Assembly (NCBI GenBank): GCA_029204225.1
Contig: CM055108.1
Coordinates: 23,470,749-23,534,748, forward strand
Direction: 5' to 3'
DNA: 64,000 nucleotides
Origin: Diphasiastrum complanatum
Lineage: Eukaryota > Streptophyta > Lycopodiopsida > Lycopodiales > Lycopodiaceae
A program made the translations under genes and the position numbers. Every line of letters starts with the position of its first letter. Positions within the stretch are counted from its first letter, which is position 1. Shown here piece after piece: positions 35,601-43,119 of this stretch. Under the pieces are notes generated by a model that did not search any database, was not told where the DNA came from, and saw nothing but the letters and a program-made list of their open reading frames with translations.

Positions 35601-35659
35601 AAGATTATTGTTCCCTTCAGCTCCTACGCTCTTTAGATGCAAAAAGAAAAACTGCATAG
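15013..35659 (+). CDS. anoctamin-like (TMEM16 family) membrane protein, multi-exon gene
   Basis: TMEM16 proteins are ten-helix membrane proteins that act as calcium-activated chloride channels or phospholipid scramblases; plants carry one or few members of unclear role. Coding segments are 15013-15246, 15403-15472, 15723-15841, 16049-16178, 16250-16377, 18931-19022, 19143-19247, 25235-25513, 26095-26227, 26384-26497, an uncertain linker ending 27035, 31133-31215, 31445-31552, 35247-35405 and 35555-35659. Phases fit across all but the linker, giving about 670 residues, as in other plant anoctamins. Family landmarks are [122 protein letters not shown] and [20 protein letters not shown]. The first 230 residues form the cytosolic N-terminal domain; hydrophobic helices start in exon 6. 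The gene looks functional. The start was chosen as the first ATG after an acceptor, in frame with the conserved domain. Confidence 0.93.
15403..15472 (+). CDS. anoctamin-like gene, coding exon 2
   Basis: The exon encodes [20 protein letters not shown] and the first base of a glycine codon, between ...TTACTGCAG and GTTGGTTA. Its phase-1 end matches exon 3. Confidence 0.88.
15723..15841 (+). CDS. anoctamin-like gene, coding exon 3
   Basis: Encodes [20 protein letters not shown] and [19 protein letters not shown], the conserved cytosolic block with the SW.ER motif of plant anoctamins. It is bounded by GTGTCAG and GTATGTGG and ends on a full codon. Confidence 0.9.
16049..16178 (+). CDS. anoctamin-like gene, coding exon 4
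   Basis: Follows GGTAACAG and ends before GTGATCC. It encodes a variable stretch ([20 protein letters not shown]), then [18 protein letters not shown], the last part being conserved. Its phase-1 end fits exon 5. Confidence 0.88.
16250..16377 (+). CDS. anoctamin-like gene, coding exon 5
   Basis: Encodes the second half of a glycine codon, then [20 protein letters not shown] and [22 protein letters not shown]. The QPIDxIYxYFGxK motif precedes the first membrane helix in the family. Its intron upstream is only 71 bases; the next one is 2553 bases. Confidence 0.92.
16797..16856 (+). repeat. (CT)30 microsatellite
   Basis: A 60-bp uninterrupted CT run inside intron 5. Serine/leucine open frames through it are artefacts of the repeat. 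Confidence 0.98.
17890..17957 (+). repeat. (TG)n(AG)n compound microsatellite
   Basis: About nine TG units pass directly into about 24 AG units, inside intron 5. The AG tract leads straight into the dispersed repeat copy that starts near 17948. Confidence 0.98.
17948..18045 (+). repeat. dispersed repeat, copy A
   Basis: After the GA tract it reads AGCTTATTAATGTCTTATAG and then AAGTACATCTCAAGTGTGTG, matching copy B at about 18590-18690 at roughly two bases in three or better. The family is not recognised. Confidence 0.5.
18590..18690 (+). repeat. dispersed repeat, copy B
   Basis: It begins in a GA-rich stretch, then reads AGCTTTATTAATGTCTTTTC and AATTACATGTCAAGTATGTG, aligning with copy A in the same order and spacing. 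Confidence 0.5.
18855..18899 (+). repeat. (GA)n microsatellite
   Basis: About 45 bp of GA, about 30 bp before the acceptor of exon 6. Confidence 0.97.
18931..19022 (+). CDS. anoctamin-like gene, coding exon 6 (first membrane helix)
   Basis: Encodes [20 protein letters not shown] and [10 protein letters not shown] plus two bases of a glycine codon. The [13 protein letters not shown] wording is nearly invariant in plant anoctamins. Bounded by TTCTGCAG and GTCTGTAT. Confidence 0.93.
19143..19247 (+). CDS. anoctamin-like gene, coding exon 7
   Basis: Encodes [20 protein letters not shown] and [14 protein letters not shown], the second helix and the conserved QFWKRKN turn. It follows ACATGCAG and ends before GTACGGAT with two bases of an arginine codon, completed in exon 8. 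Confidence 0.92.
19814..19818 (+). repeat. target-site duplication ATTGG, left copy
   Basis: ATTGG stands directly before the 5' LTR and is repeated at 25140-25144 directly after the 3' LTR. Confidence 0.93.
19819..20208 (+). repeat. copia 5' LTR
   Basis: 390 bp, TGTTGAAATAAA...TTTGACA. A TATA-like CTCTATATATAACATG lies near position 180 of the LTR, and a TCTCTCTC tract follows, as usual for the R/U5 region. Confidence 0.96.
24750..25139 (+). repeat. copia 3' LTR
   Basis: 390 bp, the same length as the 5' LTR, with three C/T differences seen in a full side-by-side reading. It is preceded by GAGGGGGGG and followed by the ATTGG duplication at 25140-25144. Confidence 0.96.
25235..25513 (+). 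CDS. anoctamin-like gene, coding exon 8
   Basis: The longest exon. After completing arginine it encodes [20 protein letters not shown], a charged cytosolic loop ([11 protein letters not shown]), then a membrane helix, [20 protein letters not shown]. The [11 protein letters not shown] wording is a family landmark. It follows TTCTTTGCAG and ends before GTGAGTTA within a lysine codon. Confidence 0.92.
26095..26227 (+). CDS. anoctamin-like gene, coding exon 9
   Basis: Encodes [20 protein letters not shown], then [20 protein letters not shown] and LIYK. It matches the YAxTAxYLxAIQYFTxxGGK block of plant anoctamins. It ends at AAG before GTCGAG, a weak donor but the only one that keeps the conserved end SLIYK and phase. 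Confidence 0.9.
26384..26497 (+). CDS. anoctamin-like gene, coding exon 10
   Basis: 38 codons: [20 protein letters not shown], then [19 protein letters not shown] membrane helix and the start of an intracellular loop. Bounded by GGTTGCAG and GTGTCAAG. Confidence 0.92.
26918..27035 (+). CDS. anoctamin-like gene, coding exon 11 (5' edge uncertain)
   Basis: [20 protein letters not shown] and EDGLFD are certain matches to the family, ending before GTATTATA with one base of the next codon. The 5' edge at 26918 (after AGAGCAG) keeps frame, but the polypyrimidine tract is poor. About 25-40 residues of the linker between LLERLVVSE and this exon are not accounted for. An open stretch ending GKAQGLE before GTGTGTAG at 26762 is a candidate extra exon, start unknown. 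Confidence 0.7.
27331..27338 (+). repeat. target-site duplication GTTTGGAC, left copy
   Basis: An eight-base duplication, repeated exactly at 27963-27970. Eight bases is diagnostic of the hAT superfamily. Confidence 0.92.
27339..27962. mobile_element. non-autonomous hAT element (624 bp)
   Basis: Terminal inverted repeats CATAGTTGCAGCG (27339-27351) and its complement ending at 27962 are perfect for 13 bases, flanked by exact 8-bp duplications of GTTTGGAC. Both sub-terminal zones are packed with AATCGCGATT-type palindromes, probably transposase-binding sites. The core (27595-27730) is strikingly GC-rich, with runs of 5-7 G or C. It has no transposase frame, so it must have been moved by an autonomous hAT element elsewhere. 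Perfect ends and duplication suggest a fairly recent insertion. Confidence 0.92.
27963..27970 (+). repeat. target-site duplication GTTTGGAC, right copy
   Basis: Identical to 27331-27338. Confidence 0.92.
29080..29300 (+). pseudogene. possible decayed coding fragment with SAP-like motif
   Basis: Broken plus-strand frames read [17 protein letters not shown], then, after a frame change, [20 protein letters not shown]. The first part resembles the start of a SAP DNA-binding motif, but the parent protein was not identified. It lies inside intron 11 and has stops, so if real it is a dead gene copy. Confidence is low. Confidence 0.25.
29578..29612 (+). repeat. (TG)n microsatellite
   Basis: About 17 TG units with one early interruption, passing directly into the TGTCATGCCC start of the following LTR. 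Confidence 0.95.
29613..30096 (+). repeat. LTR with primer-binding site, probably gypsy-type
   Basis: It starts TGTCATGCCC, close to the TGTCACGCCC start of many plant gypsy LTRs. A TATA-like GGTATAAGTATACATG lies near 29877. It ends directly before TGGTATCAGAGC (30097-30108), a tRNA-Met primer-binding site. No gag or pol and no second LTR was found before exon 12, so it is the 5' end of a truncated element. The right end lacks the usual CA, so it may be off by a few bases. Confidence 0.65.
31133..31215 (+). CDS. anoctamin-like gene, coding exon 12
   Basis: Encodes the second aspartate of LEDGLFDD, then [20 protein letters not shown] and VFAFIAV, a membrane helix of the ion/lipid path. Bounded by TATTTCAG and GTGAGTAT; ends on a full codon. 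Confidence 0.93.
31445..31552 (+). CDS. anoctamin-like gene, coding exon 13
   Basis: 36 codons: [20 protein letters not shown] and [16 protein letters not shown]. The E and D of EIRSD sit where animal TMEM16 proteins have the NxxEIRxDA calcium-site helix. The position of the aspartate in the animal KDIGxW motif is serine here (SSIGAW), and other plant members also lack it as far as I recall. Confidence 0.93.
32480..33400 (-). mobile_element. Ty3/gypsy remnant: integrase C-terminal and chromodomain-side region
   Basis: Conceptual minus-strand reading gives [20 protein letters not shown]-type wording and, further on, [17 protein letters not shown], typical of the integrase C-terminus and following region of plant gypsy elements. 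It is heavily decayed with many breaks. No LTR was found next to it. Confidence 0.5.
33660..33980 (+). mobile_element. Ty3/gypsy remnant: RT N-terminal region
   Basis: Plus-strand reading gives [15 protein letters not shown] and, after breaks, [17 protein letters not shown], matching the RT start of plant gypsy elements (QIDxLLxKGxIRPS, then KNRYPLPRIDDLLDxLxG). Opposite in strand to the neighbouring gypsy scrap, so they are separate pieces or an inverted rearrangement. Confidence 0.65.
34560..34680 (-). mobile_element. copia RT scrap with YVDD box
   Basis: The minus strand reads [14 protein letters not shown], the catalytic box of copia-type RT, with little else preserved around it. A small isolated fossil. 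Confidence 0.4.
35247..35405 (+). CDS. anoctamin-like gene, coding exon 14
   Basis: 53 codons: [20 protein letters not shown], then [20 protein letters not shown] and [13 protein letters not shown]. These are the last two membrane helices. Bounded by GGTATGCAG and GTATTTCT. Confidence 0.94.
35555..35659 (+). CDS. anoctamin-like gene, last coding exon
   Basis: 34 codons and [23 protein letters not shown], then [14 protein letters not shown]. The EEPAWVxAxR...QAQ...LLRS tail is shared with plant anoctamins. The stop at 35657-35659 is in phase. Confidence 0.93.
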   Translation, partial: EPAWVKAKRMKRAQVQDYCSLQLLRSLDAKRKTA

Positions 35660-36500
35660 TCCAATTACCTACGATTACAGTCAATAGTTTACAATGTAGC
35701 AGTTGACTCTATTCCTAATAGATCCACAATTGCTGTCAAGACATTGTATGCAAGTAAAATTGGAAGTCAACTCCTATGAATCATTGTTTTCTATGGAACG
35801 TATTTGTGTATTTAGTGTTTGCACCACATTATTGTGAGCTGTGATTGCTGAGTGGTATGTGATAGTAGAAGTGGAAAACGTTTGTAACTATGAGTAGTTT
35901 AAACTTGAGTTGACTTTTTTTAGAAGATTTTTTGCTTGTTAATTTGACCCACAGTAGAATGACTTTGTGTTTTAGTGATCCAGCAATTCACAGTCCTTGT
36001 TGTCATTGATAACCCTCAACCCATATTCACACTCAGGTGAACATTTGGGACACACATGAACTTGATACTTTGCTTTAAGTAAAAGAAATTTAAATGTTTG
36101 TAAAAGAACTATTTGCTGCATTTATGCCCTCACTTTTGTGTTGTAGAGCAATGTCTAAAATTAGAGACTTAACAGGCAAACCTTGCAGAAATAGCACTTT
36201 GCTTTAGCTAACCTGAATCCGAGTACTTGTAAGGCAAAACAAGTACGCCCAGGTCTAGCTTATTAAGGACATAGTGAGTGTACAAGTTACAACATAATGA
36301 TGAGCATGATGTTTTGGACATGCCATGTGCTGTCAAACTTTCCTTGGTTGGGAATGATCATGGGAACATGAGCAGGCAATGCGTTCCCTGGTCACAGCTT
36401 TTCTACATACCTAAAAACTAGAAAAATAAGGGAGAAAAAAGATTCACGAGGCACTGACATACTTAAATAGTAGTACCCTAAATTTCTTGGTCACAGTTTT
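35660..36500 (+). other. 3' flank of the anoctamin-like gene
   Basis: Probably 3' UTR for the first few hundred bases; no clear AATAAA signal was pinned down. Nothing else is recognised. Confidence 0.4.
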
Positions 36501-36592
36501 TGCAGACCTAGAGACCAGAAAAGCAAGAGGTATTTTACGTATATTCTGTTTATATAGCAGTGCCCTTGCATAATTACGTACTCATGCTCTTT

Positions 36593-36840
36593 TGTTTGTA
36601 CAGTGTGTAACTTCAAGTTAAAAATTTCTGTAGATGTGAGTATCTTGTTATTATGTCACTATGATGACATGGCATTCCAGTTCCCACTTCTTGAGGATGT
36701 TCTTGTTCCCCTATTTTGTTTATACAATGTTTAACTTCAAGGTATCAATTTCTATAAATGTCAAGTTTTTCTGTGTTTGAGTATCTTGTTATTATATGTC
36801 AGTATGATGACATGGTGTTCCAGTTCCCACTTTGTTCTTG
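36593..36840 (+). repeat. tandem duplication, unit about 125 bp
   Basis: Two adjacent copies share, in order, TACA(G/A)TGT..AACTTCAAG, ATTTCT(G/A)TA(G/A)ATGT, GAGTATCTTGTTATTAT, ATGATGACATGG and TTCCAGTTCCCACTT. The second copy starts near 36717. Confidence 0.75.
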
Positions 36841-36895
36841 TTCCTCATTCCTATTTCCGTTCCTGTTCTTGTTCCCTGGTCATTATTCTGTGCAG

Positions 36896-37020
36896 CCATT
36901 ACAGTTGTGGAGGGATAGTGGATTGACACACAAATTATTGTGCCTACAATATTATTCTCCCACACCTCTTCATAGGAAAGTGATGAGTATCAACAAGAGA
37001 GGTCGTCATGAACTTGCAAG
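36896..37020 (+). CDS. orphan exon-like open stretch, unknown
   Basis: Not recognised. It is an open stretch of 41 codons plus two bases (PLQLWRDSGLTHKLLCLQYY, then SPTPLHRKVMSINKRGRHEL and AR) set exactly between an acceptor-like TTCTGTGCAG and a donor-like GTATGTTT. No partner exon was found to either side. It may be a single exon left from a decayed or shuffled gene, or chance. Confidence 0.25.
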
Positions 37021-38550
37021 GTATGTTTATCATTTTTTCAAATCCATGTGTGTGAAAAATTAATTTTTTCCATGCTTGAATCTAAGTAGTTAAACACCTT
37101 AACATAGAGCCATGAATATAGTAAGATATGCAACACCTGAGACTACATTAGATATTGGTTTTGTGTCCCTAAGCTATTGTTCACATATGCTTGCAATAGG
37201 CTTTGTCATTTGTTAGTCCTCATGGCTTGTTATTTTGGCATAAGAATTCAATCATAGACTGGTACATATTTGTGTGTTCCAAAGCTTTTTAAGTTATCAA
37301 AATGAGAACTTCACATTATTTGGTCTACATTTTGAACACTCGCCCATTACTCTACAAGATGTTAATAGAATGTTTTCAATCAAGGATATTGGATATTGAA
37401 GGTTGGGTAATGGATTTGACAAGGTTATGGCCTATTGCAATGGTTTAATATCATCTGCAAAGTTTTAAGTTGGAGTTATATTTGTTGGAAATTTGTAGAG
37501 TCTAAACCGTAGCTACTGGTGGAAGCTGCTTATATCAATGATAGTTTGTGAGACAGAACAATGTGATAGAGAGCAACTTGAAACAAACCACATGCAAGAA
37601 TCTTGTAATTTGTCTTCCAATTATGCTCTTTAGGCCAATTGTTGAATATTAGATTTGTTGTTGGTGCTCGAGCGGTCATGCTGATTATAGAAAATCATCG
37701 CCGGGTTCAAGCATTCAACATGAGATTATGGTGATGGTTTTATAAATTTCCTTACAAGCATCCACATGGCACAATTTCTTTTCGACATAATCTATTTATT
37801 CATGATGGATAATCAATTTGACTTTTCCATACACATAATGTAAATGAATGCTAGCACCTATTTTTGACTACTTTGTTAACTCAAAGGCAATTGTTTCAAG
37901 ATTCGAATAAGCTCGAATTGGAATGAAGTGCTGAAAGCAAAACCACGTTAGTTCTATTGAGTTCTTTATCAAGGTCTAATGATATTTTTTCAACAATCAC
38001 ATAGAATAACCAAAACCAAGAGATTTTGTAGCACTCTCTTGGAAAGCAAATCTACTATCAAGCATTCAAGTTTCACTCGAGATAAGCACTCCAAAGACTA
38101 TAGCACAAATTTGTACTTATCTTAATTTTGACCATAGATACAAGCACAAATATGTAAAAATGAATGGTCCTTCGTATTTGACATCTAGTAAGGTTCATTG
38201 CTTAATGTAGTGAAGCGAAAATGCTATTCTTCATGTTAGAAGCATACATTTGTTAACAAATGTATAATTTGAGTGGATGTTGCGAGATGGAAGTTTGCAC
38301 TTCGATATGCTCATTTGATATTATACTGTGTTGTCAAAAGCTTGTTGTATGTCTATGGTTAAAACATATTTAGTGTCAACATCTTCCATGTTACAACCTT
38401 ATAGTGGTTACTTGTATTGAATCCATTCTCTAGAATGGTTGCATCTACAGAAAAGGTTTTTGAATGTCATGACTAGCTTGCCACATGGTTGCAAATGTCA
38501 TGACAAACTCTCATATTTTACATCTCTTCTTTGAGACGACCGGTTAGATC
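37021..38550. other. intergenic, nothing recognised
   Basis: AT-rich sequence without credible long frames or element ends. Confidence 0.4.
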
Positions 38551-38579
38551 TCCTGACTCAGGAAAATAAGAGACTAATT

Positions 38580-39560
38580 GATGCGAAGACGATGATTAAG
38601 CAACCAATAATACCAGAAGATATCAACGCATCAGTTCCATCTTCAAGAGCGACAATAAAAATGGAGAAGTATATCTCCTTGATCCAAAAACACGAAGCCT
38701 TGAAGAGGAACCAACAAATTCCAGAAGAAGAGAATAACAAGAAGCTATCAACACTCCGAAAAAGCGTCAATAAAATCCAAGATGAATTTCTCATGTCAAA
38801 ACAACAAATAGATCTCATTTGAAATACGTCCTATAAACTCGACGCAAAAAAAGGACGACCACAACAATGATGCCGGAGCACCTGAGAAAAGCCGATCCAT
38901 CAACCAACAAGGTGCTGGTCTCTCTTCACAAACCTGCCGTGGACTTCACATATACTCAGTTGCCCCATTCATCTTCTTATTTTTATGAACCATTTTCATC
39001 CTTCCAACCTTCATTTGTTCCATTTAATTATTCAACCACTTCCACATCCACTTCTAACACCATACCCACCACATCCTCTCTAAGATATGATGACCATTTT
39101 TTAAAACAATTCGTTTCGCCAACAGCTCAGCATAACCTCATAACTATCTACTCGTAAATCATTCTCACCTCCTTCACCACTCGATTTTAATTCTTTCGAT
39201 CAAGATCCACTTGATGAGACAGTGCAGCCTTCTATGGGACTTTCTCCATTTCCTCCGAAGAGTAAGAGCGATACCTTCGCTGGATCAAAGTCCGAGGGTT
39301 CTACACCAAGGGTTCTTGGCAAGGCCCTCAAGGAAGCTGCTCGAAAAATCCATAGAGAAGATCAAAAGGCGATTCGATGATCGCAAAGAGTTTGATGAAT
39401 TTCAGAAGACCTACAAGAAGGGAGAGCGAGGGGTGGCAAAGAAAGTGACGGTTGAAGAGTATCCCAAACTCAGCAGCCTTGTGAACGCCTTATGCCCACA
39501 ACCCTCATGGAGGATCGTGATGTTGTTGAATAACGACGAGCAACTACAAGAGTAAGGGTC
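38580..39560 (+). other. cluster of unrecognised open stretches
   Basis: Three plus-strand open stretches follow one another in changing frames (38592-38822, 38867-39157, 39211-39555). The first is lysine/glutamate rich and may be coiled coil (EKYISLIQKHEALKRNQQIP); the second is Ser/Thr/Pro/Phe rich; the third is basic (IEKIKRRFDDRKEFDEFQKT). The composition looks protein-like rather than random, suggesting a broken gene or the front of an unknown element. No family is recognised. Confidence 0.25.
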
Positions 39561-39688
39561 GATCTCTACTACGTGCCAACCAAGAGAAGAGATCCTTGGA
39601 AGAGAACAAAGCCAACCAAGCGACAAGTCAATTGGCCTATTATTCTAGGGATTGACTCAAGCTCAACGTTTGACAAGTATCGAGACAT

Positions 39689-40029
39689 GCTATTAAAGTT
39701 TGGATATGCTTATAGGGGAAGCGCAGATACTGTAGTCCAAGATAGTGCAAACTATTGCTTATCTATAGGTTGAATATGCTTATCTATTGCTATTAAAGTT
39801 TGGATATGCTTATAGGGGAAGCGCAGATACTATAGTCCAAGAAAGTGCAAAATATTGCTTATCTATAGTTTGGATATGCTTATAGTATATTGCAGTCCAA
39901 GAAAGTGCAAACTATTGCTTATCTATAGTTTGGATATGCTTATCTATTGCTATTAAAGTTTGGATATGCTTATAGGGGAAGCGCATATATTGTAGTCCAA
40001 GAAAGTGCAAACTTTTGCTTATCTATAGT
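39689..40029 (+). repeat. tandem repeat, alternating about 100- and 60-bp units
   Basis: Four units end in TTGCTTATCTATAG. Long units carry GCTATTAAAGTTTGGATATG, CTTATAGGGGAAGCGCA and TAGTCCAAGA(T/A)AGTGCAAA; one unit is shorter and lacks the middle. The array abuts the 3' end of the hAT transposase remnant. Confidence 0.85.
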
Positions 40030-41860
40030 CTTTCTCGCACTGATGGAGTGTTGATCTCTTGATAACCATAATCTTTCATTTCTCTCATGCATCTTGGTAT
40101 GTTGGTAGGAGATAGTGCCTTGAAAGAACTCAAATGGCCTTTATCTTCGAACTGATTTGACAAACTCTCAACTACAGCACGAGAAAAGGACTTTTGGAAG
40201 TCAATCGCCTCTTCTAAGTCATCACCCACAGCAAATCTATTGATTTCTATACCATAATACATATTTCCTTGTAGGGAATTTTGTAACCTTCGGATATAAC
40301 CATTTTCAGGTCCATAATCTGGTAAGATTGCATACCCTTTACTGTCATATGTTCCAACATTCAGATTTGTAGGAGGGTCTTCAATAAACTCGTCTTCAAT
40401 CAAAGCAATTTCATTAGAAACAATTCCTAAGATTGCTCCAACTTCCACATAGTCTCGTTGAAATATCAAACTCAAAATTGACAACTTATTAAGTATGTCC
40501 ACTAGAAAATGTAGAACGTATATACACTTGAAGTCGCATAACCTTTTTAGAAGCTTTTTGGTTGCAGCAGCCTGAACTGCCTTCTTCGACTTACTTGTAG
40601 ATGCCAAGGCTGCTTCCAAATCGTCTTCAACATCTTGGGCATCCTCGTCGATGAGAACAACATCTTTTTGCGAACTTGATTTTTTTTTTTGACATTTTGT
40701 TAAATTCAATTTTTATAGCATGAATCAGGTTGCAGAACATCACATATGCGTTTTATCGCATTGTGACGACTCAACCATCTTGTGGCATTTAATCCTATTC
40801 AACTTCAATATATCATTGGCCAGTTCTTCTTGTAACCACCGCAAAAGAGATTGCCTTTTGCAACTATTGGCAAAAAAAGAAACTGTTGCATTAACTAGTG
40901 AATCAATAAACTTGGAATACGACAATTTGGAGGCTGAACCTGAACACGCTAAATTGCACCTTATAGCGATGCAATGTATACCTGATAGAAAAGGGCATGA
41001 ATTTTTTAGCCTCATCACAACTCCCGTGTTCGACCCTATCATGACACTTGCTCCATCAGATCCAAACCCTACAAACTTTCTAATGTCTAGGTTCGACTCA
41101 CTAAAAACAGCCATGATTGCATCATAAATTGATTCGGCATTCTCATTTTCTAAAGAAATAAGACAAAAATAAGAAGTTACAAGATTGAAGTTCTCAATGT
41201 AAGACAAATACATAATCAAGGACTTCTTGTCAGATATGTCCGTGGACTCATCCACCATTAATCCAAAGAAAGGACTTTGCTTTACTTTTTTTCAGAATAC
41301 TTTCTTGTAATGATTCGCCAATGTACTTTATAAATTCAGCATAGGCCATATCATGTTGATAGAGACTTTTTGTCATTATTTTCAATCCAAGGGATCGTAA
41401 CAAACATAGTTCAGATTGGAACTTGGTGTAGGGAAGATCCTCTTTTGCAATAAAGTATGCCACCTTAAACAAGGCCCACAACGCCCCTTCTTTTCTGTCG
41501 CGATTAGTAGCATTCGCTTCTTGTATTGCCTCTTTCTCAGCTTCAGTATGATCTCTATATATATCTCTATGGACTTTGGACCTACCATGATCCAACCATG
41601 CAGTAGCACGAATGTTAGTGCTCCCCAAAGTTCCAAATACATTTTTGTAACAGTTTGGCTGTTGCTTGCATACTTTACAATACACCCTTCCTAATTATTT
41701 GTTGAACTCTAGCCACGGGTAATCGATGATCCATTGATCTTGCCACATGTTACAAGCTTCTGCAATTCTAAGAGCTTCGAGATTCTTTTGGAGGTTGGCT
41801 GATTGAATCTTTTCTTGTTCTGCATCAACTTTTTCCTCCTCGTTGCACCCATCACAACCA
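40023..41860 (-). pseudogene. hAT-type transposase remnant (TTF zinc finger, DUF4371-like)
   Basis: A transposase-like protein of the group that also gave rise to ZNF862/KIAA1586-type host proteins. From about 41860 down the minus strand encodes WIIDYPWLEF, a TTF-type zinc finger (YCKVCKQQPN...ATAWLDHGRSKVHRDI), then MVDESTDISDKKSLIMYLSY, the hAT core GFGSDGASVMIGSNTGVVMR with CPFLSGIHCIAIRCNLA, then LNRI...LSRHNAIKRICDVLQP. A further stretch runs to 40023 with acidic and linker sequence. It is a dead copy: an in-frame stop lies near 41693 and frame changes near 41280 and 40790. The C-terminal hATC dimerisation block is missing, cut off where the tandem repeat begins. No terminal inverted repeats were found. 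Confidence 0.85.
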
Positions 41861-41879
41861 TATTTCTCGCTTTATCTTA

Positions 41880-42690
41880 TTAGCTCCAAACATTACAAGA
41901 ATGCTAGATTGTTTTCTCTTAGTGTATTTAAGTACATGTTTTTCACCGACATCTTTGGAAGTTTCCATTGAAGCTTGTGAGTATAATCCAATGAGTTTTC
42001 TAATTTGTGTAAATATTCACACCTCCAACAATAACTGACTATAGAGACAATATTGAAGCAACAAGAAGCTTCAGACCTGCAATAGTAAAAAATCCATTTT
42101 TTGTAAGAGGTTGTTCGATATATTTCAATGAAAAGCTAGCTGATCTAGAAACTATGATTCATGAATGCATACTACCAAAATTTGCCTACAACTCCTACAA
42201 CTATACTAGTAATACATCCAAACTGTCACAATAATGAAAGTTATCTGTTGAAACAAAAGACCAATACTTAAAAGTCCAAAAAGATTTGAATATCGAATAA
42301 GCTGAAAAATTGAACTCTATGTAATTGGCCATGATAGTCACCAAGATATACTATGCCAATCATTGTATATAAGAAATAGTTTGAAGGGAGGTAAGAGCAT
42401 TTGGCATGTAAGGTGTTGACTTGCAAAAATTCTACAAGACATTCCTAATTCACAGATGATCTAAGCTGCAAGTTTGATGCTGAAAGCTCTTTACTTGCTT
42501 TTACATGAAATGACATTCTAGATCACCATCCTAGCATACACATGGTTTTAGTTCACTACATGTAAACTATAGTGCTAAGAGTAGTCCTCACCAGCTAATC
42601 CTGATATGCAGGTAGCACAAGCGCAAAAAGCTATGTTGCACATACGCAAAAGCTTTAAGACAATCATAAGAGCAACTACTAAAGGCCAAA
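41880..42690. other. intergenic, nothing recognised
   Basis: No gene or element end could be supported. Confidence 0.4.
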
Positions 42691-42699
42691 CTATTTCTC

Positions 42700-43100
42700 C
42701 ATAGTGCATTGCAATTTTATTTGAGCACCTGTTAGAAACTACCACGAGTTTTTTCTATTATAAATTCTGTGACTAATAGGCCTTGGACATGTATGATATT
42801 CTATGCAAAAGTACTAGATACAATTGTTTTTGAGAATTATTACCATTGAAAAACATATGCCAAGAACAACTTCAAGTTGTGAATCTACAACATATAATTT
42901 AATCCTTAATTTCTATTTGAGAACCTATTAGAAACAGCCACTAGTTTTCTCATTATTATAAGTTATGCGACAAATAGGCCTTGGTCCTCATATGATGTTC
43001 CTATGCATAGTAGATATAATGTTGATGAAAGTCACCACCATCCGACATCGAAAAACTTTCAGGCTTTGAATCTACAACATATAATTTAATCTGGACTTGG
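42700..43100 (+). repeat. degenerate tandem repeat, unit about 190 bp
   Basis: Two and a half copies share TTTGAG(C/A)ACCT(G/A)TTAGAAAC, ATAGGCCTTGG and GAATCTACAACATATAATTTAATC. Copies begin near 42718 and 42911, and a third starts near 43060. Confidence 0.7.
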
Positions 43101-43119
43101 ATTTCGAGACAGTAGTGGG

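Noticed and set aside
39689-40029. CRISPR-like array
   Set aside because: Units are contiguous tandem repeats without unique spacers, in a eukaryotic setting.
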